64,000 nt of DNA from Paraburkholderia dinghuensis (GCF_003837865.1 NZ_RQIS01000005.1:1-64000), one strand, 5' to 3'. Positions 24,974-34,925 are shown, counted from the first letter of the stretch. Notes: generated by a model from the letters alone, not told the origin. A program made the numbers and translations.

Positions 24974-26002
24974 ATGAACTCCCCGCTCGACTCCGCCGCC
25001 ACGCTCTCTCCCGCCGCCGAACGGCCTGCCAATGCCGACTTCGACGCCGTGCTCAAGGGAGGCGCGTACGCGATCCTGCCGCAGTTCGGCGTAATCGATG
25101 CCACCGGCGACGACGCTGCCAGCTTCCTGCACAACCAGCTCACCAATGACATCCAGCATCTCGACGTGACCGGTGCGCGTCTCGCGGGCTACTGCTCGCC
25201 GAAGGGCCGCCTGCTCGCATCGTTTCTCGCGTGGAAGACCGGCGAGACGATTCGCCTTCTCATTTCGAAGGACGTGCAGGCGAGCGTGCAAAAACGGCTC
25301 TCGATGTTCGTGCTCCGCGCGAAAGCAAAGCTCACCGACGACACCGACAAACTGCTCGTCGTCGGCCTCGCAGGCGACGTGCGCGGCCCGCTCGCCGCCC
25401 AGTTCGATGCGCTGCCCGATGGCGTCCATGTCAAGGTGGACGATCCGTCCGGCACGCTGATCCGCCTGCCCGACGCGGCCGGTCTCCTGCGCTTTCTGTG
25501 GGTTGGCCCGAAGGAAGCGGTCGAGGCGCGGCTCGCGGCGATCGACGGCAAGTTGCAGCGCGTCGCGCCCGCGGTATGGGACTGGCTCGACATTCGTGCG
25601 GGCGAACCGCGCATCACGCAGGCCGTCTCCGAGCAGTTCGTGCCGCAGATGGTCAACTACGACGTGCTCGGCGGCGTGAACTTCAAGAAGGGTTGCTATC
25701 CGGGCCAGGAAATCGTCGCGCGCAGCCAGTATCGCGGCACGATCAAGCGCCGGACGGCGCTCGCGAGCGTTGCGGCGAGCCTCGATGCCGCACGCGCGGG
25801 CGTCGAACTCTTCCACTCCGACGATCCGGGCCAGCCATGCGGCATGATCGTCAACGCGGCGGCGGCGCCGGACGGCGGCGTCGACCTGCTCGCCGAAATC
25901 AAGCTCACCGCGCTCGAATCGGGCAGCGTGCATCTTGGCGCTGCCGACGGTCCCGCGCTGCACTTCCTGCCGCTGCCCTACGCCCTGCCCGACGAGGTCT
26001 GA
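24974..26002 (+). CDS. ygfZ: YgfZ folate-binding Fe-S maintenance protein
   Basis: 342 residues of the aminomethyltransferase-like fold. The YgfZ signature KKGCYPGQEIVARSQYRG carries the family's key cysteine; LHNQLTNDIQHL and YCSPKGRLLASFL are also diagnostic. It uses tetrahydrofolate to help maintain Fe-S enzymes such as MiaB. Divergent from mltG with 78 bases between the starts, a conserved neighbourhood in beta-proteobacteria. Confidence 0.94.
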   Translation: MNSPLDSAATLSPAAERPANADFDAVLKGGAYAILPQFGVIDATGDDAASFLHNQLTNDIQHLDVTGARLAGYCSPKGRLLASFLAWKTGETIRLLISKDVQASVQKRLSMFVLRAKAKLTDDTDKLLVVGLAGDVRGPLAAQFDALPDGVHVKVDDPSGTLIRLPDAAGLLRFLWVGPKEAVEARLAAIDGKLQRVAPAVWDWLDIRAGEPRITQAVSEQFVPQMVNYDVLGGVNFKKGCYPGQEIVARSQYRGTIKRRTALASVAASLDAARAGVELFHSDDPGQPCGMIVNAAAAPDGGVDLLAEIKLTALESGSVHLGAADGPALHFLPLPYALPDEV

Positions 26003-26083
26003 CGCGTTGACGCCGCTCCATTCGATCGCGCGCGGCGCTACGGTTTCCGCGGGTACGTCGCAACGTGCCGTGGGCTTTGCGCT

Positions 26084-26917
26084 ATGTGCCTGATCGTTTT
26101 CGACTGGCGTCCGCGCGCGACCGATGGCGCGCTCTTCACGCTCGCCGCCAATCGCGACGAATTCCTGCGCCGCACAGCCGATCCGCTGCACTGGTGGCAC
26201 GACGCCCCTGGCGTGCTCGCGGGGCGAGACCTCGTGGGTGGCGGGACCTGGCTCGGCATGACGCGCGGCGGCCGCTTCGCCGCGTTGACGAACTACCGCG
26301 CGCCGCACGAAATGCGCCCTGACGCGCCCACGCGAGGCACGCTCGTGTCGGCGTGGCTCACGGGGGCCGAGAGCCAGCCGGATACGCCGCTCGACTACCT
26401 CGCCGAGGTCGCGCGCATTGGCAGCCTCTACAACGGCTTCAATCTGGTGGTCGGCGACTGGACGCGGCGCGAGCTGGGCTGGTACTGCAATCGCGGCGAT
26501 CTCACCCCTGCGTTGCTGCCGGAGGGCACACACGGGATTTCGAACGCCGTGCTCGACACACCGTGGCCCAAGCTCGTGAAAAAGCGCGCGGAACTCGCGC
26601 GGCTCGTCGATGGCTCGGCACTCGACATGCCCGAACCGCTGGAACGGCTCGTCGCGATGATGCGCGATCCGCAAATCGCCCGCGACGACGAACTGCCCGC
26701 CACCGGCCTCCCGCTCGAGCGCGAACGCGCACTTTCAGCGGCCTTCATCGAAACACCCGATTACGGTACGCGCGGTACAACCGCGGTCCGCGTGAGCGTC
26801 CACGGCGCTCGCATCGAAGTCGAAGCGCTCGAACGCAGCGACGACAACGGCTCGCACCGAATCACGCGGCCCGGTGACTTCGAGCGCCGCGACGCGTTCA
26901 CGCTCGCCGCGCGCTAA
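26084..26917 (+). CDS. NRDE (TANGO2-like) family protein
   Basis: 277 residues starting MCLIVFDWRP, with Cys2 in the position of an Ntn-hydrolase nucleophile and the family name motif in LAANRDEFLRRTADPLHWW. GGGTWLGMTRGGRFAALTNYR, LYNGFNLVVGDW and GISNAVLDTPWPK are further conserved blocks. TANGO2 relatives influence heme or lipid handling; the bacterial reaction is not established. 81 bases after ygfZ, same strand. Confidence 0.92.
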   Translation: MCLIVFDWRPRATDGALFTLAANRDEFLRRTADPLHWWHDAPGVLAGRDLVGGGTWLGMTRGGRFAALTNYRAPHEMRPDAPTRGTLVSAWLTGAESQPDTPLDYLAEVARIGSLYNGFNLVVGDWTRRELGWYCNRGDLTPALLPEGTHGISNAVLDTPWPKLVKKRAELARLVDGSALDMPEPLERLVAMMRDPQIARDDELPATGLPLERERALSAAFIETPDYGTRGTTAVRVSVHGARIEVEALERSDDNGSHRITRPGDFERRDAFTLAAR

Positions 26918-26938
26918 ACGCTTCGTCGCCGGGCGCGC

Positions 26939-27901
26939 TCAGTCGCCGATGCCGAACGCCTCGCGCAACGCGCGTGCCGCATCGGCGTGTGCGCGCCGCG
27001 CATCCTCAACGAAGCCACCCATCTTGAAGAATTCGTGGATCATGCCGTCGTAGTGAACGAGCGTCACTGCGTTACCCGCGTCGCGAAGCTTGTCGGCATA
27101 CGCCTTTCCTTCATCGACCAGCGGATCGTATTGCGCCACGGCGATCCACGCGGATGCGAGGCCCGCTAAACCCGGCGCGTCACGCGTGCCGTCGAGCGGC
27201 GCAAAACGCCAGTCGTCGCGATCTCCGGCGTCGCGCACGTAGTGATTGAAGAACCACTGGATCGTTTCGGCCGTGAGCAGATGGCCGTCTGCGAGCCGCA
27301 CATGCGAGGGCGTGTCCTGGTTACCGCCCGTGCCGGGGTAGATCAACATCTGCAGCACTGGCGCGATGCCCGCATCGCGCGCGAGCACGGCGCACACCGC
27401 TGCGAGCGTGCCACCGGCACTGTCGCCTCCCATCGCCAGACGCGCTGGATCAATCGCGAATTGCGCGGCGTGCGCGTGAAGCCAGGCGTAGGCATCGAAA
27501 CTGTCATGAACGGCCGTCGGGAAACGATGTTCCGGTGCGAGCCGATAGTCCACCGACAGGACTGCGCAACGCGCATCGCTCGCGAACATGCGACACAGCG
27601 CATCATGCGTATCGACGCTGCCCACCGTGAAGCCGCCGCCGTGGAAATACACGAGGGCGGGCAGCGGCTCGGCCCAGTGTGCCTCAACGGGGTAGTAAAG
27701 ACGCGCGCGGATCGTCGTCCCATCGCGCACCGGTACCTGCAGGTTCTCGACCGAATGCATCGGCGCGGACGCGATCTCCAGCACCGAAGCGCTCTTCTCG
27801 TAGGACGCGCGCGCCTCTAGTGGCGTGAGCGTGTGATACGGCGGCCGCTCCGCGCGGGCCACCATATCGAGCACCAGTGCGATCTTCGCATTCAGCGTCA
27901 T
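26939..27901 (-). CDS. Alpha/beta hydrolase of the hormone-sensitive lipase family
   Basis: 320 residues. The oxyanion-hole motif FHGGGFTVGS, nucleophile elbow GGDSAGG, and the acid and base in YDPLVDEG and DGMIHEFF complete a Ser-Asp-His triad. It hydrolyses short-chain esters; substrate unknown. Its ATG overlaps the end of the upstream SDR gene by 4 bases, so the two are translationally coupled. Last gene of the long leftward acyl-CoA catabolism run. Confidence 0.92.
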   Translation of the reverse strand: MTLNAKIALVLDMVARAERPPYHTLTPLEARASYEKSASVLEIASAPMHSVENLQVPVRDGTTIRARLYYPVEAHWAEPLPALVYFHGGGFTVGSVDTHDALCRMFASDARCAVLSVDYRLAPEHRFPTAVHDSFDAYAWLHAHAAQFAIDPARLAMGGDSAGGTLAAVCAVLARDAGIAPVLQMLIYPGTGGNQDTPSHVRLADGHLLTAETIQWFFNHYVRDAGDRDDWRFAPLDGTRDAPGLAGLASAWIAVAQYDPLVDEGKAYADKLRDAGNAVTLVHYDGMIHEFFKMGGFVEDARRAHADAARALREAFGIGD

Positions 27902-28791
27902 GTTTGTTCAGGTGCTTTCGCTTGTTTGACTGCCGGCTTCAACGAAAACGGATCGGTGGGGTTACGCAATGTTTCGATATCCTGATGACGCATTTTCACC
28001 GAATCGAGAATTACCGGATGCGTGAGGATATAGAAGCGCCCTTCGCGCACCGCCTCGAACGTCTGCGCCGCTATATCAGCGGGCGTCAGGCGGCCCGAGC
28101 GCACCGCGCGCTGCAACTGCAGGTCCGCGGCCTGCTGCGAGCGCGTTGGCGGGGCGTCGTTGCGCAGATCGTCGGGGCGGCTGCGTTCAGCGTTGGCGAT
28201 GCCTGTGGGCACGAACGCCGGACACAGCAGCGAGCATCCGACCGTCGCGCCGACGCTCTTGAGGTCGTGATAAAGCGTCTCTGTAAGTGAGACGACGGCG
28301 TGCTTCGACGCGTTGTAGACACTCATCGCGGGCGGCGACAGAAGGCCTGCCACCGAAGCCGTATTGACGATGTGCGCGCGTTCGCCCTGGGCGAGCATGA
28401 TCGGAGTAAAGGTACGCACGCCGTTCGCGACGCCGAACACGTTAACACCGAACACCCATTCCCAGTCCTTCGCGCTGCTCTCCCATGCGAAGCCGCCAGT
28501 GCCGACGCCTGCGTTGTTGAAAAGCAGATGCACGCGGCCATAGGCGTCGAGTGCCGCTTTCGCGAGCGCATCGACCGCTGCGGGGTCGCGCACGTCGGTC
28601 GGCACGCCGATCGCTTCGGCACCCGCCGCGCGCAACGTTGAGACGGTCTCGTCGAGCGAAGTCTTGTCGACGTCGGCCAGCACGAGCTTCATGCCGAGCG
28701 CGGCAGCCTCGTCTGCGAACGCGCGGCCGAAGCCGCTCGCCGCGCCCGTGATGACGGCCACGCGGCCGTCGAACTGAAACGGATCAGCCAT
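27898..28791 (-). CDS. Short-chain dehydrogenase/reductase
   Basis: 297 residues. Rossmann glycine motif VITGAASGFGRAF, the cofactor-defining acid in LVLADVDK (favouring NAD(H)), LLFNNAGVG, the catalytic serine in VNTASVAGLL and YNASKHAVV. Longer than the classical 250 residues, with a C-terminal extension. Probable alcohol, hydroxy-acyl or keto substrate; not determinable. Coupled to the hydrolase by a 4-base overlap. Confidence 0.92.
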   Translation of the reverse strand: MADPFQFDGRVAVITGAASGFGRAFADEAAALGMKLVLADVDKTSLDETVSTLRAAGAEAIGVPTDVRDPAAVDALAKAALDAYGRVHLLFNNAGVGTGGFAWESSAKDWEWVFGVNVFGVANGVRTFTPIMLAQGERAHIVNTASVAGLLSPPAMSVYNASKHAVVSLTETLYHDLKSVGATVGCSLLCPAFVPTGIANAERSRPDDLRNDAPPTRSQQAADLQLQRAVRSGRLTPADIAAQTFEAVREGRFYILTHPVILDSVKMRHQDIETLRNPTDPFSLKPAVKQAKAPEQT

Positions 28792-28878
28792 TGCGTATCC
28801 TGCGTGAAGCGTGGGGTAAAGAAGGCGCGCCGGCGTAAGCGCGCCGGCACGGCGGAATGATGGAACGGTGAAACCGCG

Positions 28879-29877
28879 TCAGATCAGCTTGACGAGTTGC
28901 TTGCCGAAATTCTGGCCCTTGAGCATGCCGAGGAACGCAGCGGGCGCGTTTTCGAGCCCATCGGCGACGGTCTCGCGGTAAGCGAGCTTTCTTTGCGCAA
29001 CGAGCGCACCAAGTTCCGCGAGCGCCTGCGGCCACACGTCCATGTGCTCGCTGACGATGAATCCCTGCACGAGCAAGCGCTGCGTCAGTATCAACGCCGG
29101 GTATTTGAGCGGTTGCGGATTGCCCTCGTAGCCCGAGATCATGCCGCACAGCGCAATGCGCCCGAATGCGTTCATGCGGGCGAGCGTCGCATCGAGCACG
29201 TCGCCACCGACGTTTTCGAAGCAGCCATCGATGCCGTTGGGCGTCGCCACCTTGAGGTCGTGATAGAGATTACCGGCCTTGTAGTCGACGCATGCATCGA
29301 AACCGAGCGTTTCCACGACATAGCGACACTTCTCTTCGCCGCCCGCGATGCCGACCGCGCGGCAACCCGCGCGCTTCGCGAGCTGACCGACCACGCTGCC
29401 GACCGCGCCGCTCGCCGCGCTCACGACGACCGTCTCGCCAGCCTTCGGCGCGATGATGCGATTCAGACCGTACCAGGCGGTGACACCCGGCATGCCCACC
29501 GGGCCGAGGTACGCAGAGAGCGGGACGTGTGTCGTATCGACGACGAGAAGGCCGGTGCCGTCCGACGTGCCGAACTCCTGCCAGCCGAACATGCCCACCA
29601 CCTTGTCGCCGGCCTTGAACTTCGGATTCAGCGATTCGACCACCTCGCCCACCGTGCCGCCGATCATCACTTCGCCTAGCGGTTGCGGAGTGGCATACGA
29701 CTTCGCATCGCTCATGCGGCCGCGCATGTAGGGGTCGAGCGACAGATAATGATTGCGCACGCGCACCTGTCCGGGTTCCAGCGGCGCGAGCGGCGTCTCG
29801 ACGAGACGGAAGTTGTCGACGCTCGCGGCACCGGTCGGGCGCGACACGAGCAGGATCTGGCGATTGGTCTGGGTCAT
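28879..29877 (-). CDS. NADPH-dependent medium-chain oxidoreductase (CurA/leukotriene-B4-dehydrogenase type)
   Basis: 332 residues without structural zinc cysteines. Diagnostic blocks: NHYLSLDPYMRGRMSD, GMFGWQEFG and the Rossmann loop SAASGAVGSVVGQLAKRAG. Relatives reduce the double bond of enones or alkenals using NADPH, detoxifying lipid-derived products. Located within the acyl-CoA catabolism run. A hairpin CCGGCG-TAAGCG-CGCCGG without a T tract lies between it and the SDR gene. Confidence 0.92.
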   Translation of the reverse strand: MTQTNRQILLVSRPTGAASVDNFRLVETPLAPLEPGQVRVRNHYLSLDPYMRGRMSDAKSYATPQPLGEVMIGGTVGEVVESLNPKFKAGDKVVGMFGWQEFGTSDGTGLLVVDTTHVPLSAYLGPVGMPGVTAWYGLNRIIAPKAGETVVVSAASGAVGSVVGQLAKRAGCRAVGIAGGEEKCRYVVETLGFDACVDYKAGNLYHDLKVATPNGIDGCFENVGGDVLDATLARMNAFGRIALCGMISGYEGNPQPLKYPALILTQRLLVQGFIVSEHMDVWPQALAELGALVAQRKLAYRETVADGLENAPAAFLGMLKGQNFGKQLVKLI

Positions 29878-29940
29878 GGCGTACGCTCTGCGGCACGAAA
29901 GCCGCGTGTGTTGGAATTGATTGGGGCAACGCGGACGCGT

Positions 29941-30447
29941 TTAACCGTCGCTCGGTCCCGGTTTTGCGCTCGGGTCGCTGCGCAGCCGCTGACGCGTCAC
30001 GTCACGTCCCACGGCGAGCCTGCGCATGTATTTGAAGGTGCCGAGCGCCTTGGCGACGAAATGGCCCTCGCTGTCGCGGATTTCGCCTTCGCAATAGGCC
30101 ATCGTCGTCGAGCGATGCAGCACGCGGCCATACGCGCGCAACTCGCCGCGTCCGGGTTGCATGAAATTCACTTTCATTTCGACCGTGACGACGCCGATGC
30201 CGTCCGCCGCCAGGCTACGCGCCGCCATCGCGAGCGCAATATCGGCGAGCGTCATCGTCACGCCGCCGTGCGCGACGTCCCACGTGTTGAGGTGCCGCTC
30301 GAGGAGCGGCAGCGCGATTTCGCTTGCACCGTCGCGCGCGCTCACGAGTTGCGCGCCGAGGTGATCGACGAACGGACTTTCGACGATCATCTGCGGCGTT
30401 TGCACCGTTTCCACCTTGGCGCCCGCAGGCTCTGCCTGATCGGTCAT
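29941..30447 (-). CDS. PaaI-like hotdog-fold thioesterase
   Basis: 168 residues. The hotdog helix motif VAHGGVTMTLADIALAMAAR carries the catalytic Gly-Asp pair of PaaI-type acyl-CoA thioesterases, followed by VTVEMKVNFMQPG. Expected to hydrolyse acyl-CoA intermediates. The start is the second ATG of the frame, 8 bases after the stop of the Dabb-domain gene, so the two are co-transcribed. Confidence 0.88.
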   Translation of the reverse strand: MTDQAEPAGAKVETVQTPQMIVESPFVDHLGAQLVSARDGASEIALPLLERHLNTWDVAHGGVTMTLADIALAMAARSLAADGIGVVTVEMKVNFMQPGRGELRAYGRVLHRSTTMAYCEGEIRDSEGHFVAKALGTFKYMRRLAVGRDVTRQRLRSDPSAKPGPSDG

Positions 30448-30455
30448 GACCGCAC

Positions 30456-30782
30456 TCACAGCAAATGGTCGACGCACTGGCGGCTTTCGGTTACCGCCCT
30501 TGCGAACTGCTTCACGACGAGGTGATCGGGATGGTCCTGGTACGCATCGAGCGCCGCCTTGTCGGCGAAATCGGAGACGAGTGCGATGTCGTACGTCGAA
30601 GGGAGGCCCGGTGCGGCGAGGCCCACTTCGAGACGCAGCGTGCCAGGCACGAGATCGCGGCAGCTTTCGAGCAAGGCCTTGAATTTAACGAGGTTTGCTT
30701 CGCGCGACGCGCCCTCGGCCGACTCTTTGAGCTTCCACATCACGATATGACGGATCAACGTATTCACCTTTTCTGCGTGCAT
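30456..30782 (-). CDS. Dabb-domain (stress-responsive alpha/beta barrel) protein
   Basis: About 108 residues with the dimeric alpha/beta barrel pattern: IRHIVMWKLKESAEG at the start, LEVGLAAPG, DIALVSDFADKAALDAYQDH and HLVVKQFARAV. Dabb proteins are small cytoplasmic proteins, a few being cyclases; most are uncharacterised. AAGGTGA followed 5 bases later by TTG (30758) would give the family's usual beginning, MIRHIVMWKL, so that start is quite likely; ATG 30782 is the conservative choice. Confidence 0.85.
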   Translation of the reverse strand: MHAEKVNTLIRHIVMWKLKESAEGASREANLVKFKALLESCRDLVPGTLRLEVGLAAPGLPSTYDIALVSDFADKAALDAYQDHPDHLVVKQFARAVTESRQCVDHLL

Positions 30783-30897
30783 TGAACGGGTGCCGCGCCT
30801 CGCGCGCACCGACAGCCGTCATGATACCCGTCCTCACTGCGCCGCGAGCAGCCCTCTGCGAGGCGCGCAGCCCGCCCCTCGCACCGTCACCGCCGGA

Positions 30898-32076
30898 TCA
30901 GACGACTTCGAACAGACCCGCTGCGCCCTGCCCGCCGCCGATGCACATCGTCACCACGACGAACTTCGCGCCGCGACGCTTGCCTTCGATCAGCGCGTGG
31001 CCCGTGAGGCGCGCGCCCGACACGCCATACGGATGCCCGACGGCAATCGCGCCGCCGTTCACGTTCAGGCGCTCATTGGGGATGCCGAGCTTGTCGCGGC
31101 AGTAAAGCACTTGCACCGCGAACGCTTCGTTCAGTTCCCACAGGCCGATGTCCTCGACCTTCAGGCCTGCCTGCCTGAGCAGCTTCGGTACCGCAAACAC
31201 CGGGCCGATGCCCATCTCGTCCGGCTCGCAGCCCGCCACGGCGAAGCCACGAAAGATGCCGAGCGGCGTGAGCCCCTCACGCTCCGCGACCTTCGCGTTC
31301 ATCACGACGCAGGCACTCGCACCGTCCGAGAACTGGCTCGCGTTGCCCGCCGTGACGACGCCGCCCGGCAGCGCCGTGCGGATCTTCGAGACGCCCTCGA
31401 GCGTCGTGTCCGCGCGGATGCCTTCATCGGCGGCAATCGTGACCGCCTTCGTGATGAGCTGGCCGCTCGCCTTGTCGGCGACGCCGGCGAGCACCGTCAT
31501 CGGCACGATTTCCGCATCGAAGAGTCCGGCTGCCTGCGCTGCCGCCGCGCGCTGCTGCGACTGCACGCCGTACTCGTCCTGGCGCTCCTTCGAGATCTGA
31601 TAGCGCTTCGCGACATTTTCGGCGGTCTGCAACATGGACCAGTAGATCTCGGGCTTGTTCTGCGCGAGCCAGCCTTCCATCGCCATGTGGCGATTCATCT
31701 CGTTCTGCACGCACGAGATCGATTCCACCCCGCCCGCGACAAACACGTCTCCCTCACCGGCGATCACACGTTGCGCAGCGAGCGCAATAGTTTGCAGTCC
31801 GGATGAACAGAAACGGTTCACGGTCATGGCCGGCACCGAGACGGGAAGCCCGGCACGCAGGGCGATCTGGCGGGCGATGTTGCCGCCTGTGGCGCCTTCG
31901 GGGTTGGCACAGCCCATGATCACGTCCTCGACGCGCGACGGGTCGAGGTTCGCGCGCTCGATGGCAGCCTTCGTCACGTGACCGCCCAGCGTAGCGCCGT
32001 GGGTCATGTTGAACGCGCCTTTCCACGATTTGGCGAGGCCCGTGCGGGCAGTCGATACGATTACGGCGTCAGTCAT
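30898..32076 (-). CDS. Acetyl-CoA acyltransferase (thiolase)
   Basis: 392 residues. Acylated cysteine in [11 protein letters not shown], histidine in [17 protein letters not shown], and the second active-site cysteine in [11 protein letters not shown]. It cleaves 3-ketoacyl-CoA to acetyl-CoA and a shortened acyl-CoA, the last step of beta-oxidation, or runs in reverse. Close to a gene for the two previous steps, so a degradative FadA-like role is most likely. Confidence 0.94.
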   Translation of the reverse strand: MTDAVIVSTARTGLAKSWKGAFNMTHGATLGGHVTKAAIERANLDPSRVEDVIMGCANPEGATGGNIARQIALRAGLPVSVPAMTVNRFCSSGLQTIALAAQRVIAGEGDVFVAGGVESISCVQNEMNRHMAMEGWLAQNKPEIYWSMLQTAENVAKRYQISKERQDEYGVQSQQRAAAAQAAGLFDAEIVPMTVLAGVADKASGQLITKAVTIAADEGIRADTTLEGVSKIRTALPGGVVTAGNASQFSDGASACVVMNAKVAEREGLTPLGIFRGFAVAGCEPDEMGIGPVFAVPKLLRQAGLKVEDIGLWELNEAFAVQVLYCRDKLGIPNERLNVNGGAIAVGHPYGVSGARLTGHALIEGKRRGAKFVVVTMCIGGGQGAAGLFEVV

Positions 32077-32181
32077 GCGTGTCTCCAGTTTCGACGCTTA
32101 GTGCGATTCCAAACGAAAATATTCTTTCTGCAACGATGTTCCGCGCAGACCGGACGTCTTGCGAAACGACCTCAAGCGGGC

Positions 32182-32817
32182 TCAAGCGGCATTTCGCCCG
32201 ACCTCGGCCGATTGCGCGCGCCGCACGCCTGCGGCGAGCAGTTGCTGCCACGCGGTGGCGAGTGAGCCGTTCAGATCGATCGCGCGCGAAGCGTCTTCGA
32301 TCAGTACGACTTCGAACCCGGCCGCGCGTGCATCGAGCGCGGACCACGCGACGCAATAGTCGGTCGCAAGGCCACAGCAGTACACGCGCTTCACGCCCGT
32401 GTCGCGCAGATAGCCGGCGAGGCCCGTGGGCGTCGTGCGGTCGGCTTCGAGAAAGGCCGAGTAGCTGTCGACGTCCGCGTGATGTCCTTTACGGATGACC
32501 GCGCGCGCATGCGGCACGTCCAGCCCGCGATGAAGCGCGGCACCCTCGGTGCCCTGCACGCAATGGGTCGGCCACAGCACCTGCTCGCCGTATGGCAGCG
32601 TGATCGTCTCGAACGGATGGCGTCCCGCATGGTTGGCCGCAAACGAAACGTGCCGCGCCGGGTGCCAGTCCTGCGTGAGCACGACATGCTCGAAGCCCTG
32701 CGCGAGCCGGTTCACCACCGGCACGACTTCGTCGCCGCGCGCGACGGCGAGTGCCCCGCCCGGCATGAAGTCGTTCTGCAGGTCAACCAGCAGCAACACA
32801 TCGTCTGCGCTTCTCAT
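32182..32817 (-). CDS. pncA: Nicotinamidase
   Basis: Deamidates nicotinamide to nicotinate for NAD salvage. 211 residues. The triad is D12 in LLLVDLQNDF, the lysine of VIRKGHHADVDSYSAF and the cysteine of LATDYCVAW; metal ligands are the acid and histidines of QDWHPARHVSF. It lies 26 bases downstream of the bifunctional beta-oxidation gene, although its function is unrelated except through NAD supply. Confidence 0.94.
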   Translation of the reverse strand: MRSADDVLLLVDLQNDFMPGGALAVARGDEVVPVVNRLAQGFEHVVLTQDWHPARHVSFAANHAGRHPFETITLPYGEQVLWPTHCVQGTEGAALHRGLDVPHARAVIRKGHHADVDSYSAFLEADRTTPTGLAGYLRDTGVKRVYCCGLATDYCVAWSALDARAAGFEVVLIEDASRAIDLNGSLATAWQQLLAAGVRRAQSAEVGRNAA

Positions 32818-32843
32818 GATGTCCGTCCGTGTCCGTCAACGAT

Positions 32844-34925
32844 TCAGTTGAACGTACCGTGTTCGTCGGCGAGCGCGGCCAGCGACGGCGCGATCTGCCA
32901 CGCATCGCCGTTGGCCTCGCGCGCATAGCCGCGAATGGCGCGGGCCACGTTGTAGAGTCCGACCGTGTCCGCGTAGAACATTGGGCCGCCGCGCCACAGC
33001 GGAAAGCCATAGCCGGTGAGGTAAACCATGTCGATGTCCGACGCCTTCGAAGCGATGCCCTCTGCGAGGATCTTCGCGCCTTCGTTCACGAGCGCATAGA
33101 CGAGGCGCTCGACGATCTCCTCGTCGCGGATCTTGCGGCGCGTGATGCCGGCCTCGTTCGAATACGCGAGGATCATGTCGTCGACGAGAGCGGAAGGCAG
33201 CGCGGCGCGCTCGCCCGGTTTGTAGTCGTACCAGCCCGCGCCGGTTTTCTGGCCGAACCGGCCACTCTCGCAGAGGCGATCGGCGATCTGCGAATACTTG
33301 AGATCCGGCTGCTCCTGATAGCGGCGCTTGCGGATCGCCCAGCCGATGTCATTGCCGGCAAGATCGCTCATGCGAAACGGTCCCATCGCAAAGCCGAATT
33401 TTTCGATTGCACGATCGATCTGGGCGGGCAGCGCGCCTTCTTCGAGCATGTAGAGCGCCTGGCGGATGTACTGCTCGATCATGCGGTTGCCGATGAAACC
33501 ATCGCACACGCCCGATACCACGGCGGTCTTGCGGATCTTCTTCGCGAGCTGCATGACTGTTGCGAGCACGTCCTTCGCCGTGTCCTTGCCGCGCACGACT
33601 TCGAGCAGCTTCATGACGTTGGCCGGGCTGAAAAAGTGCATGCCGACCACGTCTTGCGGCCGTTTCGTGAACGCGGCGATCTTGTTAAGATCGAGCGTCG
33701 ACGTATTCGACGCGAGGATCGCGCCGGCCTTCGCCACTTCGTCGAGGCGCTTGAATACCTGCTCCTTCACACCAAGTTCTTCGAACACGGCTTCGATGAT
33801 GAGATCGGCCTTGGCGAGGTCGTCATACGAAAGCGTCGGACGAATCAGCGCCATGCGCGCTTCAAGCTTCTCTGCCGTGAGCTTTCCTTTCTTCAGCTGC
33901 ACTTCATAATTCTTGCGGATCGTAGCGAGCCCCCGGTCGAGCGCATCCTGCTTCATCTCGAGAAGCGTGACCGGAATACCCGCGTTCAGGAAATTCATCG
34001 CAATGCCGCCGCCCATCGTCCCCGCGCCAATCACGGCGACCTCGGCAATTTCGCGGACTGCCGTACCGGACGGTACATCGGGAATCTTGCTCGCGGCGCG
34101 CTCACCGAAAAACGCGTGGCGCAGCGCGTGGCTTTCGGGCGTCTGCACGAGTTCGACGAAACACGCACGCTCGAATGCAAGACCCACATCGAAGCCCTGC
34201 TTCACCCCCATGGCGATGGCGTCCACACATTTCACCGGCGCCGGGTAGTTCTTCGACATCGCGGCTACGGTATTGCGCGAGAACTGCAGGAAACCTTCGG
34301 CATTCGGATGCTCGATCTTGCGGTCGCGCACGAGCGGATGCGGACCCGGCTTGTCGGCGGCCTTGCGCGCGAACGCGATGGCTTCATCGAGCAGATCGCT
34401 CTTTGCCATGGCATCGAACAGCCCCGACGTGGCGAGCTTGTCGGACAGCACCGGCGCGCCGCTCACGATCATGTTGAGCGCGGCTTCGAGACCGATCGCA
34501 CGCGGCAGACGCTGGGTGCCGCCGGCGCCCGGCAGGATGCCGAGCTTCACTTCAGGCAGCGCGATCTGTGCACCGGGCGCAGCGATGCGATAGTGCGCGC
34601 TAAGTGCCAGTTCGAGGCCGCCACCCATCGCAACGCTGTGGATGGCGACCACAACGGGCTTGGTGCTCTGCTCGACCGTTTTGATGACGGTGTCAAGCGA
34701 GGGCTCCTGGAGTGCCGCTGGCGTATTGAACTCGGTGATGTCCGCTCCGCCCGAGAACGCCTTGCCCGCACCCGTGATCACGATGGCGGTAATGGCCGGG
34801 TCCTGTGCCGCGCGCGCAACGCCTTCGACGATGCCGGTGCGGGTCGATAGCCCAAGGCCGTTGACGGGCGGGTTGTTGAGCGTGATGACGGCGACGCCGT
34901 CGCGAATCGAGTAGTCCACTGCCAT
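32844..34925 (-). CDS. Bifunctional enoyl-CoA hydratase / 3-hydroxyacyl-CoA dehydrogenase
   Basis: 693 residues. Residues 1-~190 are a crotonase domain (AFSGGADITEF, LPEVKLGILPGAGGTQRLPR with the catalytic glutamate). From ~295, a Rossmann domain (AVIGAGTMGGGIAMNF) and HAD domains (FFSPANVMKLLEVV, SGVCDGFIGNRM) follow. It performs the hydration and oxidation steps of beta-oxidation. GGAGG lies 7 bases before the ATG. A promoter with an operator-like palindrome sits 75-105 bases upstream. Confidence 0.94.
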   Translation of the reverse strand: MAVDYSIRDGVAVITLNNPPVNGLGLSTRTGIVEGVARAAQDPAITAIVITGAGKAFSGGADITEFNTPAALQEPSLDTVIKTVEQSTKPVVVAIHSVAMGGGLELALSAHYRIAAPGAQIALPEVKLGILPGAGGTQRLPRAIGLEAALNMIVSGAPVLSDKLATSGLFDAMAKSDLLDEAIAFARKAADKPGPHPLVRDRKIEHPNAEGFLQFSRNTVAAMSKNYPAPVKCVDAIAMGVKQGFDVGLAFERACFVELVQTPESHALRHAFFGERAASKIPDVPSGTAVREIAEVAVIGAGTMGGGIAMNFLNAGIPVTLLEMKQDALDRGLATIRKNYEVQLKKGKLTAEKLEARMALIRPTLSYDDLAKADLIIEAVFEELGVKEQVFKRLDEVAKAGAILASNTSTLDLNKIAAFTKRPQDVVGMHFFSPANVMKLLEVVRGKDTAKDVLATVMQLAKKIRKTAVVSGVCDGFIGNRMIEQYIRQALYMLEEGALPAQIDRAIEKFGFAMGPFRMSDLAGNDIGWAIRKRRYQEQPDLKYSQIADRLCESGRFGQKTGAGWYDYKPGERAALPSALVDDMILAYSNEAGITRRKIRDEEIVERLVYALVNEGAKILAEGIASKASDIDMVYLTGYGFPLWRGGPMFYADTVGLYNVARAIRGYAREANGDAWQIAPSLAALADEHGTFN

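Noticed and set aside
24962..26674. A 570-codon minus-strand frame across ygfZ and the NRDE gene
   Set aside because: It spans two genuine genes and their intergenic space and has shadow-like Arg/Glu/Ala/Val composition.
28810..28860. Terminator between the SDR and oxidoreductase genes
   Set aside because: A GC-rich hairpin is present but no T tract follows on the minus strand.
32829..34850. A 673-codon open frame opposite the bifunctional beta-oxidation gene
   Set aside because: Composition and exact coincidence with the true gene show it to be a shadow.
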